Below the pieces are notes generated by a model. That model was not told where the DNA came from. It ran no database searches and was given only the letters and a program-made list of their open reading frames with translations. A stretch of 64,000 bases of DNA from UBA2767 sp965228625. Lineage in GTDB: Bacteria > Pseudomonadota > Alphaproteobacteria > Rhizobiales > Methyloligellaceae. Below are positions 26,617-35,535 of the stretch, in pieces. Numbering within the stretch: position 1 is the stretch's first letter; each line of letters begins with the position of its first letter. The translations under genes and the position numbers were made by a program. Location: assembly GCA_965228625.1 (NCBI GenBank), contig OZ245829.1:868001-932000 (forward strand), written 5' to 3'.

Positions 26617-27693
26617 TTAATGCGGGAACGGCCAAAGCCGCAGCTTCTCCTTGATGATCTGCCACAGACGCGCCAGGCCGTGGGGCTCGACGATCAGGAA
26701 GAAGATGATCAGGACCCCGAATGTCGTGATCTCCACGTGCTTCGCGAAAACCGCCGTAAAGCCGAACCAGTCGACCAGCACATTCTTCACCCCGATCGGC
26801 ATCAGCACGATGAAGCCCGCGCCGAGGAACGACCCGAGCACACTGCCGAGCCCACCGATGATGATCATGAACAGCACCAGGAACGACTCGATGATGCCGA
26901 ACGTCTCGCCCGATTCCGCCGCACCGAGCCAGACGCTGAAAATCAGCGCACCGGCAACGCCGATGAAGAACGAGGAAACGGCGAACGCGCTGAGCTTGGT
27001 GGCGAAGGGGCGGATGCCGATGAGCTCGGCCGCAATGTCCATGTCGCGGATCGCCATCCAGCTACGCCCGATGCGCCCGCGCACCATGTTCTTCGCCGCG
27101 ATGGCGAAGACGGTGACGACGCTCAGGATGAACAGATAGCGGACAACGATATCCGCCTTCTGCGTCGTGACCAGAAACCCGAGCGCCTCGCGCGGCGGGA
27201 CGGTGATCTGCCCGGTCGCATTGTAGTTGTAGAACCACGGCACCTTGTAGAACAGCCAGATCAGGAAGAACTGCGCCGCGAGCGTGGCCACGGCCAGATA
27301 GAACCCCTTGATGCGAAGAGACGGCAGCCCGAACAGCAGTCCGACAAGTGCGGTGATCGCGCCGGCGCCGAGAAGCACCAGGATCATGTCCATTTCCGGA
27401 AAGCCGGTCATCAGCTTGTAGGACGAATAGGCGCCGACCGCGAGAAAGCCGCCGGTTCCGAGCGAGAGCTGGCCGCAATAACCGGTCAGGATGTTGAGCC
27501 CGAGGGCCGCCAGCGAATAGGCGAGGAACGGAATGAACACCGCGTTCGCCCAGTAGTCATCGATGATCAGCGGCACGCCGACAAACCCGACAATGAGGAT
27601 CAACGCCACGCCCCACCGGTCCTGGAGGATCGGGAAGACCGCCTGGTCGGCGCCGTAGCCGGTTTTGAACTGTCCGCTCTCGCGATAGAACAT
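26617..27693 (-). CDS. livM: ABC transporter permease, LivM-like
   Basis: A 358-residue inner-membrane permease with about nine to ten hydrophobic segments. GYCGQLSLGTGGFLAVGAY is the conserved LivM motif, and GGLGSVLGSFLGAGF is near the C-terminus. GGAGGG precedes the start, 10 bases downstream of livH. The 134 bases between it and the binding-protein gene hold only an AT-moderate leader and the ribosome binding site of that gene. Confidence 0.88.
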   Translation of the reverse strand: MFYRESGQFKTGYGADQAVFPILQDRWGVALILIVGFVGVPLIIDDYWANAVFIPFLAYSLAALGLNILTGYCGQLSLGTGGFLAVGAYSSYKLMTGFPEMDMILVLLGAGAITALVGLLFGLPSLRIKGFYLAVATLAAQFFLIWLFYKVPWFYNYNATGQITVPPREALGFLVTTQKADIVVRYLFILSVVTVFAIAAKNMVRGRIGRSWMAIRDMDIAAELIGIRPFATKLSAFAVSSFFIGVAGALIFSVWLGAAESGETFGIIESFLVLFMIIIGGLGSVLGSFLGAGFIVLMPIGVKNVLVDWFGFTAVFAKHVEITTFGVLIIFFLIVEPHGLARLWQIIKEKLRLWPFPH

Positions 27694-27702
27694 GCCGCCC
27701 TC

Positions 27703-28674
27703 CTACACCCGCTCGATGATCTTCTCGCCGAACAGACCCTGCGGCCTGAACAGCAGGAACACGAGCGCCAGCACGTAGGCGAACCAGTTTTCGGTCGCCG
27801 TGAAAATGCTGGGATCGATCTCGATCCAGCGCCCGAACAGGGCAACGATGACCTCGCCGCCGTAAACCTCGGCAAGCTTCTCGCCCACGCCGATGATCAG
27901 GCCGCCGACAATCGCGCCGGGAATGGACTCAAACCCGCCGAGGATCAGCACCGGCAACGCCTTCAGCGCAATGAGGGACAGCGAGAACTGGATACCCGAT
28001 TTCGCACCCCACATGACGCCGGTCACGAGGGCGACGACACCGGCGACGGACCAGACGATGATCCAGATGGTACGCAGCGAGATGCCGACCGACAGGGCCG
28101 CCTGGTGATCGTCCGCCACCGCGCGCAATGCGCGGCCGATACGCGTCTTCTGGAAGAAGATGGCGAGAACGATGACCAGCGCCCCGGCGACGCCCGCTGC
28201 GACCAGTTCGATCTTCTCGATGTACAGGCCGTAGGAGTCGAGCAGCCAGTCCCATGCTCCCTGCGGCAGACCAAGGTCGATGACCTTCACGTCCGAGCCC
28301 CAGATGATGTCGCCCGCGCCTTCCAGAACGTAGGCGAGGCCGACCATCGACATGAACAGGATGATCTGCTCCTGGTTGACGAGATGGCGCAGGATGAACC
28401 TTTCGACCAGAACGGCAATCATGATCATGACGAGGATGGTCATCGGGATGGCCATCCAGGCCGGCATCGCGAACGCCGGATTATCGACATGGGTGAAAGG
28501 CGTGGTACCGGTCAGGAATCCGACCAGGGTGAGCGCCGCGAACAGGGCGAGAACGCCCTGGGCAAAGTTGAACACGCCGGACGCCTTGAATATGAGCACG
28601 AATCCGAGCGCAACCAGCGAGTACATCACACCGGCCAGCAGCCCGCTGATGACGGTCTCCAAAAAGAACAGCAT
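27703..28674 (-). CDS. livH: ABC transporter permease, LivH-like
   Basis: A 323-residue permease, hydrophobic throughout. The first segment (LETVISGLLAGVMYSLVALGFVLIF) and SGVFNFAQGVLALF match LivH, and the coupling region is RALRAVADDHQAALSVGI. GGGAGG precedes the ATG. It forms a heterodimer with the LivM-like protein. Confidence 0.88.
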   Translation of the reverse strand: MLFFLETVISGLLAGVMYSLVALGFVLIFKASGVFNFAQGVLALFAALTLVGFLTGTTPFTHVDNPAFAMPAWMAIPMTILVMIMIAVLVERFILRHLVNQEQIILFMSMVGLAYVLEGAGDIIWGSDVKVIDLGLPQGAWDWLLDSYGLYIEKIELVAAGVAGALVIVLAIFFQKTRIGRALRAVADDHQAALSVGISLRTIWIIVWSVAGVVALVTGVMWGAKSGIQFSLSLIALKALPVLILGGFESIPGAIVGGLIIGVGEKLAEVYGGEVIVALFGRWIEIDPSIFTATENWFAYVLALVFLLFRPQGLFGEKIIERV

Positions 28675-28728
28675 ATGTTTCCTCCCTCAGGGGCTGCCGG
28701 TCTTGCGCGCCGGCTCGCACCTGTCGTG

Positions 28729-29547
28729 TCAGTCGTGCGCGACTCCCAGATAGGCGTCGATCACGTCCTGGTTCTTTTGCACCTCTTCCGGCGTGCCGTC
28801 GGCGATCAGTTCGCCGTGGTCCAGCACCACCACGCGGTCCGACAGATCCATCACCACGCCCATGTCGTGTTCGATGAGCGCGATGGTCGTGCCGAATTCC
28901 TCGTTGATGTCGATGATGAAGCGCGACATGTCCTCTTTTTCCTCGACATTCATCCCGGCCATGGGCTCGTCGAGCAGAAGCAGCTCCGGTTCCATTGCCA
29001 GCGCCCGGCCGAGCTCGACGCGCTTCTGCAGCCCATAGGGCAGCTTGCCGACCGGCGTGCGGCGGATGTGCTGGATCTCGAGAAAATCGATGATCGTCTC
29101 GACAAATTTGCGGTTCTCGATTTCTTCTTTTTTGGCCGGACCCTCGTAGAGGATCTGCCAGAAGATGTTCTTCTTCATCTTCAGAGAACGGCCGGTCATG
29201 ATGTTGTCCAGCGTCGTCATGCCCTTGAACAGGGCCACGTTCTGGAACGTGCGGGCGATGCCTTGCGTCGCGGCGATGTGAGGCCGCATGTCACGGCGCT
29301 CCTCACCCTTGAAGGTGATCGTGCCTTCCTGGGGATGGTAGAAGCCGTTGATCACATTGAGCATCGAGGTCTTGCCGGCACCGTTCGGCCCGATGATCGC
29401 GCGGATCTCACCCTGGCGGATATCGAACGAGGTGCCGTGAATGGCGGTCACGCCGCCGAACCGCAGCGTGATGTTCTTGACCTCCATCTGCACGCCGCCG
29501 ATGGTCCTGTGATCCTCGGTTATGGTGGGCTTGTCCATCACGTTCAT
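28729..29547 (-). CDS. livG: ABC transporter ATP-binding protein, LivG-like
   Basis: A 272-residue ATPase. Walker A GPNGAGKTS is at 53-61; LPYGLQKRVELGRALA is the signature (LPYG instead of LSGG, a known LivG-like variation) and LLLLDEPMAGMNVEE the Walker B. The start overlaps the stop of the acyl-CoA ligase by 4 bases (ATGA), tying transporter and ligase translation together. Confidence 0.87.
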   Translation of the reverse strand: MNVMDKPTITEDHRTIGGVQMEVKNITLRFGGVTAIHGTSFDIRQGEIRAIIGPNGAGKTSMLNVINGFYHPQEGTITFKGEERRDMRPHIAATQGIARTFQNVALFKGMTTLDNIMTGRSLKMKKNIFWQILYEGPAKKEEIENRKFVETIIDFLEIQHIRRTPVGKLPYGLQKRVELGRALAMEPELLLLDEPMAGMNVEEKEDMSRFIIDINEEFGTTIALIEHDMGVVMDLSDRVVVLDHGELIADGTPEEVQKNQDVIDAYLGVAHD

Positions 29548-31535
29548 TCCGCCGCCATCCTTTCAGCGCCGACGACCCTGGCATCGCGGATTTCAAGCGT
29601 CGCCGAAATCCGGCCCTTGCGTCCGTCCTCGTAGGTCACTTCGGTGTCTGCGAAGACGGTCTTCGATCCGTCGTAAAGCGCCGCAATGAGATCGCCGTAC
29701 TTCTCCTCGATGGGGCTGCGCCGCACCTTCTGCGTGCGCGTCAGTTCGCCGTCATCGGCGTCAAGCTGCTTGTGCAGGACGAGGAAGCGGTGAATTTGGC
29801 ATCCGGAGAGCATCTCGTCGCGCGCAATGCTCTCGTTCACCTCCTCGACGTGTCCCTGGATCATGTCCAGGACCTCCGGATGGCCGGCCAGTTCCTGATA
29901 GGACCCGTACATGATGTTGTTGCGCTCGGCCCAGTTTCCGACCGCGGTCAGGTCGATGTTGATGAAGGCGCAGCACGTATCGCGGCCATCGCCGAATACG
30001 ACCGCCTCGAGGATGTTCGGATAGAACTTCAGTTTGTTCTCGACGTATTTCGGCGCGAACATCGAACCGTCACGCATCTTGCCGACGTCCTTGGCGCGAT
30101 CGATGATGCGCAGATGCCCCGTCGACGGCTCGATGAAGCCGGCATCCCCGGTCGCGACCCAGCCATCCTTGTCCTTGGTCTCCGCCGTGCTTTTCTTGTT
30201 CTTGAAGTAGACCTGGAACACCCCCGGCGAGCGGTAGAAGACCTCGCCCTTATCGTCGATGCGGATCTCGACACCGGGCGACGGGACGCCGACCGTGTCC
30301 GCGCGCACCTCGCCGTCGGGCTGCTGCGTGACGAACACCGCGGCCTCGGTCTGCCCGTAGAGCTGTTTCAGGTTGATGCCGAGGGACCGGTAGAACTCGA
30401 AGATTTCCGGCCCGATCGCCTCGCCCGCCGTATAGCCGACACGCACCCGCGAGATGCCGAGCGTGTTTTTCAGCGGACCGTAGATGAGAACGCTGCCGAG
30501 CAGGTACTTGGCCCGTGACCACAGCCCAACCGGTTTGCGGTCGAGGATCGCGCCGCCGACCGCGCGCGCGTGTTCCATGAAGTACTTGTAGAGGCGCTGC
30601 TTCAGCGGGCTCGCATCCTCCATCCGGATCGCGACGCTGGTGATCAGCCCCTCATAGAAACGCGGCGGCGCGAAGAAATAGGTCGGGCCGATCTCCCGCA
30701 TGTCCTGATGCATGGTTTCCGGGCTTTCCGGACAGGACACGCAGAAGCCCGTCCAGTAGGCCTGCCCGATGGAGAAGATGAAATCGCCGACCCAGGCCAT
30801 CGGCAGGTAGGCGAGAACACTGTCCTTGTGGGAGAGATTGTCGAATTCCGAGGAGTTCTTGGCGGTGGCGATGATGTTGTAGTTCGACAGGACCACGCCC
30901 TTCGGCCGGCCTGTCGTGCCGGATGTGTAGAGAATGACGCAAGTGTCCTCGCCGCTCGCCGCCTCCTTGCGTTGGTCCAGCTCCTCGCGCAGCGTCGGCG
31001 CCTTGGGACCCCGTATCGCATCCGCCTGGTCCCGTCCGAGCTTCTGCACATCCGTGTAGGGATGCATCGACGTGTGGTCGTATTTGCGCAGCCCGCGCGG
31101 ATCCAGATAGACGATCTGTTTCAGGTTCGGCGTCTTGCCGCTCGTCTCAAGGAGCTTGTCCACCTGCTCCTGATCCTCGACGACGGCAAATCGCGCGCCG
31201 CAGTGCTTGAGCACGTAGGCCATCTCTTCGGCCACGCTGTCCTGATAGAGCGGAACCGGGATGGCGCCGCAGGCCTGGCTCGCGACCATGGCCCAGTAAA
31301 GATGCGGGCGGTTGTTGCCGATGATGGCGACGTGATCGCCTTTGCGGAGCCCGAGCTCGATCATCCCCAGAGCGAGCTGCTCGACCTCGTCGCGGACCTG
31401 CGCCCACGTCCAGCTCTGCCAAATGCCGAATTCCTTCTCGCGGCATGCGGCGCTGTCGCCGAATTCACGCGCGTTGCGGTCCAGCAATTTCGGAATCGTA
31501 TCCTGCCCGTCCGGCAGGACGATCTCGGTCGTCAA
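29544..31535 (-). CDS. AMP-dependent long-chain acyl-CoA synthetase-like ligase
   Basis: A 663-residue adenylate-forming ligase of the long-chain (FACS/ACSBG-like) group. The P-loop ILYTSGTTGRPKGVV is near residue 200-215; YGQTEA, the GD motif and IIDRAKDVGKMRDG are also present, so the active site is complete. Start is TTG with GGGAGG at proper spacing. It is the first gene of the transporter operon. It probably activates the imported acid to its CoA thioester; whether it is a fatty or an aromatic acid cannot be told. Confidence 0.87.
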   Translation of the reverse strand: MTTEIVLPDGQDTIPKLLDRNAREFGDSAACREKEFGIWQSWTWAQVRDEVEQLALGMIELGLRKGDHVAIIGNNRPHLYWAMVASQACGAIPVPLYQDSVAEEMAYVLKHCGARFAVVEDQEQVDKLLETSGKTPNLKQIVYLDPRGLRKYDHTSMHPYTDVQKLGRDQADAIRGPKAPTLREELDQRKEAASGEDTCVILYTSGTTGRPKGVVLSNYNIIATAKNSSEFDNLSHKDSVLAYLPMAWVGDFIFSIGQAYWTGFCVSCPESPETMHQDMREIGPTYFFAPPRFYEGLITSVAIRMEDASPLKQRLYKYFMEHARAVGGAILDRKPVGLWSRAKYLLGSVLIYGPLKNTLGISRVRVGYTAGEAIGPEIFEFYRSLGINLKQLYGQTEAAVFVTQQPDGEVRADTVGVPSPGVEIRIDDKGEVFYRSPGVFQVYFKNKKSTAETKDKDGWVATGDAGFIEPSTGHLRIIDRAKDVGKMRDGSMFAPKYVENKLKFYPNILEAVVFGDGRDTCCAFINIDLTAVGNWAERNNIMYGSYQELAGHPEVLDMIQGHVEEVNESIARDEMLSGCQIHRFLVLHKQLDADDGELTRTQKVRRSPIEEKYGDLIAALYDGSKTVFADTEVTYEDGRKGRISATLEIRDARVVGAERMAAE

Positions 31536-31632
31536 GTTTCTTCCTCCCTATGCACGGCGTCTCGCCGGCGCTGGTTCGCTAATCCGCTCTCTTGCCAACG
31601 TCCGCAACCGGACCGGCGGATTTCGCGTCCCC

Positions 31633-32403
31633 TTACTGGTGTTTGAATTTTGGCGGGCGTTTCTCGACGAAAGCCGCCATTCCCTCCTTCTGGTCTTCGG
31701 TTGCAAACAGGGGCTGAAAGATCCGGCGCTCGAACAACAGTCCCTCGGCGAGGTTGGTCTCCTGAGCCCGGCTGATTGCCTCCTTGGCGGCGTAAACCGA
31801 GGGCCGCGAGTAACCCGCGATCTCGGTGGCCGCCTCCATCGTTACTTTCATCAGGTCGTCAGCCGGAACGACGCGCGCGACGAGACCGCTGCGCTCCGCC
31901 TCTTCCGCGTCCATCATCCGCCCGGTGAGGATAAGGTCCGTCGCCTTGGCCTTGCCGACGGCGCGCGTCAGCCGTTGCGTGCCGCCGATCCCCGGAATGA
32001 CGGCGAGCTTGATTTCGGGCTGGCCGAACTTCGCCGTGTCCGCCGCGAAGATCATGTCGCAAATCATGGCCAGCTCACAACCACCGCCGAGCGCATAGCC
32101 GCTGACCGCCGCGATGGTCGGCAGGCGGCAGGTGGCGATGTCGTTGAAACGGGCGAAGTAGTCGGTGAGGTACATGTCCATGTAACTCTTGTCCGACATT
32201 TCCTTGATGTCGGCGCCCGCCGCAAAGGCCTTCTCCGACCCGGTGATGACGATGCAGCCGATGTCCGGATCGTCGGACAACTGATCGACATGGTCGGTCA
32301 GCGCCGTCATCAGTTCCCCGTTCAGCGCGTTCAGCGCATCGGGACGGTTCAGGGTCAGGACGGCAACCCGTCCTTCTCTTTTCAGCAGGACTGTGTCGCT
32401 CAT
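31633..32403 (-). CDS. Enoyl-CoA hydratase (crotonase)
   Basis: About 256 residues from the ATG at 32403, which overlaps the upstream gene stop by 4 bases; the long in-frame extension is another gene out of frame. Crotonase motifs: GADIKEM (oxyanion region), GYALGGGCELA and GQPEIKLAVIPGIGG, with both catalytic Glu. As the last gene of the valine operon it would hydrate methacrylyl-CoA to 3-hydroxyisobutyryl-CoA. Confidence 0.9.
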   Translation of the reverse strand: MSDTVLLKREGRVAVLTLNRPDALNALNGELMTALTDHVDQLSDDPDIGCIVITGSEKAFAAGADIKEMSDKSYMDMYLTDYFARFNDIATCRLPTIAAVSGYALGGGCELAMICDMIFAADTAKFGQPEIKLAVIPGIGGTQRLTRAVGKAKATDLILTGRMMDAEEAERSGLVARVVPADDLMKVTMEAATEIAGYSRPSVYAAKEAISRAQETNLAEGLLFERRIFQPLFATEDQKEGMAAFVEKRPPKFKHQ

Positions 32404-33299
32404 GAAGCAAGGGCCTTTCGGCTGTGTGACTGGATGTATTCGATAATTCCGGAGAAATCCGTGCCGCCCTTTCCGGCTTCGACCATGGCGGCATACAGGT
32501 CCGTGGCGTGACGTCCGAGCGGCGTCGCCGCGTCGCAGTCGTCGGCCGCCTGTTGCGAGAGGCCGAGGTCCTTGAGCATCAGTGCGGCGGCGAAGCCGGG
32601 CTTGTAGGCGTTGTCCGCCGGGCTTTGCGGTCCGACACCCGCGACCGGGCAGTATGTGTTCACCGACCAGCAGGACCCGGATGAAGTTGAAACCACGTCG
32701 AACAGGGCCGACTGGGACAGGCCCAGTTTTTCGGCGAGCGCGAAGGCCTCGCAGGCACCGATCATGGAAACGCCGAGAAGCATGTTGTTGCAGATCTTCG
32801 CGGCCTGGCCCGCGCCGCCCTCGCCGCAATGCACACCGCGGTTGCCCATGATGTCGAACAACGCCTCGCCCTTCTCGAATGCCGCATCGGAGCCGCCGAC
32901 CATAAACGTCAAAGTACCGGCTTCCGCGCCGACCACGCCGCCCGAAACGGGCGCGTCGAGGCACAGGGCAGCCGCCCCGTCGGCCTTTTGATGAACCGCG
33001 CGCGCGGTCGCCACGTCGATTGTCGAGCAGTCGATCAGGAGCGCCCCCTGTTGCATCGCGTCGAGCACCTCCGCCGCCACGGCTTCAACGATAGGCCCGT
33101 CGGGCAGCATCAGTATGACAACATCCGCATTCCCGGCGGCGTCGGCGTTGCTCTCGGCGATCTCCAGGCCTTTTTCGCGCGCGCCATCGCGGGCGCCGTC
33201 GCTCACATCGAACCCGCGCACCTCATGGCCGGCCTTCTGCAGGTTGAGCGCCATGGGGACGCCCATATTGCCGAGGCCGATAAAGCCGATGCTCGCCAT
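32400..33299 (-). CDS. mmsB: 3-hydroxyisobutyrate dehydrogenase
   Basis: About 299 residues from the ATG at 33299, preceded by GGGAGGGAG. The Rossmann motif GLGNMG is at 8-13, the family signature DAPVSGGVVGAEAGTL lies near 120, and the catalytic Lys is in GQAAKICNN. It oxidises 3-hydroxyisobutyrate to methylmalonate semialdehyde, the substrate of the MmsA enzyme in the same operon. Spacing to the preceding gene is 11 bases. Confidence 0.92.
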   Translation of the reverse strand: MASIGFIGLGNMGVPMALNLQKAGHEVRGFDVSDGARDGAREKGLEIAESNADAAGNADVVILMLPDGPIVEAVAAEVLDAMQQGALLIDCSTIDVATARAVHQKADGAAALCLDAPVSGGVVGAEAGTLTFMVGGSDAAFEKGEALFDIMGNRGVHCGEGGAGQAAKICNNMLLGVSMIGACEAFALAEKLGLSQSALFDVVSTSSGSCWSVNTYCPVAGVGPQSPADNAYKPGFAAALMLKDLGLSQQAADDCDAATPLGRHATDLYAAMVEAGKGGTDFSGIIEYIQSHSRKALAS

Positions 33300-33310
33300 T
33301 GCTCCCTCCC

Positions 33311-34360
33311 TTAAGCGGCCTTCCATTCTGCTTCGCCAAGTGGGGCGAGCGCATCCTCGACCATGGTCGCAGTCACCTCTTCCAGCGTCGCCGGGCGCCA
33401 GTCCGGCGTCCTGTCCTTGTCGATCACCATGGCGCGAATACCCTCGAGAAACTCGTGCCCGGCAATCGCCCGGTACGCAAAGTTGTATTCAAGCGACAGG
33501 CACTCTTCGAGCGTCTTGAGGTCACGCGCCTTGTGAATGGCGGCGAACGTCGCCGCGACTGCGAACGGCGAGTTCTTCGCGATCATGTTGGCGGTCTTCC
33601 CGGCCCAGTCGTCCCCGTCGGCCGCCATCCGTTTCAGCTCATGCACACAACCTAACGCATCGGGCGCTGAAAAGGCCTGCGTGATCTTGTCCTGCAGCGC
33701 CTCGAGCTTGCCGTCGGACGCCGCCTCCGCGACCTTGGCAACGGCGTCATCCGGCGCGGCGCCACGGGCGAGTGATGCGACAAGGTCCGGCAACCGCGCG
33801 CTCGACACATAGTCGTCGGCAAAACCGGCGAAGATGGCGTCGGCGGCATTCATGCGCGCGCCCGTCAGCCCCAGATACAGACCGGTTTCGCCCGGCGCGC
33901 GCGACAGGAGGTACGTCCCGCCGACATCGGGGATAAACCCGATCGAGGTTTCCGGCATGGCCATCATCGACTTCTCGGTGACGACGCGATGCGAACCGTG
34001 CGAGGAAACACCGACTCCGCCCCCCATGGTGATGCCGTTCTTGAGCGCAATGTAAGGTTTCGGGTACGAGCTGATCAGCGCGTTCATCCGGTATTCGTCG
34101 CGCCAGAACTTGCGCCCCGGTTCCGGGCTTTTCAGTCCGGAGTGATAGAGAAGCTGGATGTCACCGCCGGCGCAGAACGCCCGGTCGCCGGTTGCCTCTA
34201 TCAGCACCGCGTCGATTGCCGGATCGTCGCGCCAGGCGAGCAGCGCCTGTTCGATGCCCAGCACCATCTCATGGGTGAGCGCATTCAGCGCCTCGGGACG
34301 GTTGAGACAGAGACGGCCAATCCGCCCCTCGGTCGAGACCAGCAGTTCGTTGCCTGTCAT
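33311..34360 (-). CDS. 3-hydroxyisobutyryl-CoA hydrolase
   Basis: A 349-residue crotonase-fold protein, about 90 residues longer than a hydratase, as expected of HIBCH. FCAGGDIQLLYHSG, KNGITMGGGVGVSSHGSHRVVTE and MPETSIGFIPDVGG are HIBCH-type motifs. It releases free 3-hydroxyisobutyrate. The ATG overlaps the acyl-CoA dehydrogenase stop by 4 bases. Confidence 0.9.
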   Translation of the reverse strand: MTGNELLVSTEGRIGRLCLNRPEALNALTHEMVLGIEQALLAWRDDPAIDAVLIEATGDRAFCAGGDIQLLYHSGLKSPEPGRKFWRDEYRMNALISSYPKPYIALKNGITMGGGVGVSSHGSHRVVTEKSMMAMPETSIGFIPDVGGTYLLSRAPGETGLYLGLTGARMNAADAIFAGFADDYVSSARLPDLVASLARGAAPDDAVAKVAEAASDGKLEALQDKITQAFSAPDALGCVHELKRMAADGDDWAGKTANMIAKNSPFAVAATFAAIHKARDLKTLEECLSLEYNFAYRAIAGHEFLEGIRAMVIDKDRTPDWRPATLEEVTATMVEDALAPLGEAEWKAA

Positions 34361-35505
34361 ATGCGCGCCTCGTCGAGCATGTGGCGCGCCACGATCACGC
34401 GCATGATTTCGTTGGTGCCCTCGAGAATCTGGTGCACGCGCAGATCACGCAGCAACTTCTCGAGACCGAACTCCGTCAGGTAGCCGTACCCGCCGTGAAG
34501 CTGCAGCGCATCGTTCACGACCTTGAACCCCGTGTCGGTGACGAAGCGCTTGGCCATGGCGCAATATTTCGTGGCGTCCGGCGCCTTGTGATCGAACTTC
34601 CACGCGGCATGGCGCAGAAACGTGCGGGCCGCCTGCAATTCGGTTTCCATGTCCGCCAAGCGGAATTGCAGCGCCTGCAGGCTGGCAAGCGACTTTCCGA
34701 ACGCCTTGCGCTCCTGCACGTAACGGGTCGCCTTGTCGAGCGCCGACTGGGCCGCACCAAGCGAGCACGCGGCGATGTTCAGCCGGCCGCCGTCGAGCCC
34801 CATCATCGCATATTTGAATCCGGCCCCTTCCTCGCCCAGCATGCTGGTCGCGGGGACCTTGCAATCGTCGAATTGCACCTCGGCCGTGGGCTGCGCGTTC
34901 CAGCCCATCTTGCGCTCATTGGCGCCGAATGACAGACCCTCGGTGTCTTTTTCGACGAGGACCGCCGATATGCCTTTAGGGCTGTCATCCCCGGTCCGCG
35001 CCATCACGATATACAGATCCGAAAAACCGCCGCCGCTGATGAAGGCCTTGGAGCCGTTGAGGACGAGTTCGTTTCCCTTGGGCCGCGCCGTCGTGCGCAA
35101 CGCCGCCGCATCGGACCCGGAGCCCGGTTCGGTCAGACAGTAGCTTGCGATCGACTCCATGGCGCAGAGCTTCGGCACCCAGTGCGCGCGCTGGTCGTCG
35201 GATCCGAAACTGTCGATCATCCAGGCACACATATTGTGGATCGATAGGAACGCCGCGATCGACGGGCAGCCATAGGACAACCCTTCGAAAATCAGCGTGG
35301 TGTCGAGACGCGTGAGATCGGACCCGCCATACGCTTCGCCGACATTGGCGCCGGCCATGCCGAGGTTCGCGGTTTCGCGCAACACGTCGACCGGCATGGT
35401 GTGGGTCTGGTCCCATTCGATGGCATTCGGCGCGAGACGGTCTTCCGCAAAGGCGCGGGCCATATCGAAGATGGCCGTTTGCTCCTCTGTGAGCGCAAAG
35501 TCCAT
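34357..35505 (-). CDS. Acyl-CoA dehydrogenase (isobutyryl-CoA dehydrogenase-like)
   Basis: About 382 residues from the ATG at 35505; a GTG three codons earlier is possible, but TAGGG is spaced better for the ATG. CLTEPGSGSDAA and GSKAFISGGG are the flavin/substrate motifs, LHGGYGYL follows, and the catalytic Glu is E362 in ILEGTNEIM. Position in the operon between MmsA and HIBCH indicates isobutyryl-CoA as substrate. Confidence 0.88.
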   Translation of the reverse strand: MDFALTEEQTAIFDMARAFAEDRLAPNAIEWDQTHTMPVDVLRETANLGMAGANVGEAYGGSDLTRLDTTLIFEGLSYGCPSIAAFLSIHNMCAWMIDSFGSDDQRAHWVPKLCAMESIASYCLTEPGSGSDAAALRTTARPKGNELVLNGSKAFISGGGFSDLYIVMARTGDDSPKGISAVLVEKDTEGLSFGANERKMGWNAQPTAEVQFDDCKVPATSMLGEEGAGFKYAMMGLDGGRLNIAACSLGAAQSALDKATRYVQERKAFGKSLASLQALQFRLADMETELQAARTFLRHAAWKFDHKAPDATKYCAMAKRFVTDTGFKVVNDALQLHGGYGYLTEFGLEKLLRDLRVHQILEGTNEIMRVIVARHMLDEARI

Positions 35506-35535
35506 CAGCGGCACCCTACCCGTTCAACCACGCTC

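Noticed and set aside
26620..29634. A 1004-codon open frame on the + strand
   Set aside because: It is antisense to livM, livH and livG, is rich in Asp, Glu, Arg and His as expected of shadow frames in high-GC DNA, and has no family motif.
31633..32964. Hydratase gene extended to a 443-residue form
   Set aside because: The extra N-terminal part is the 3-hydroxyisobutyrate dehydrogenase gene read out of frame; the ATG at 32403 overlaps that gene's stop as in the rest of the operon.
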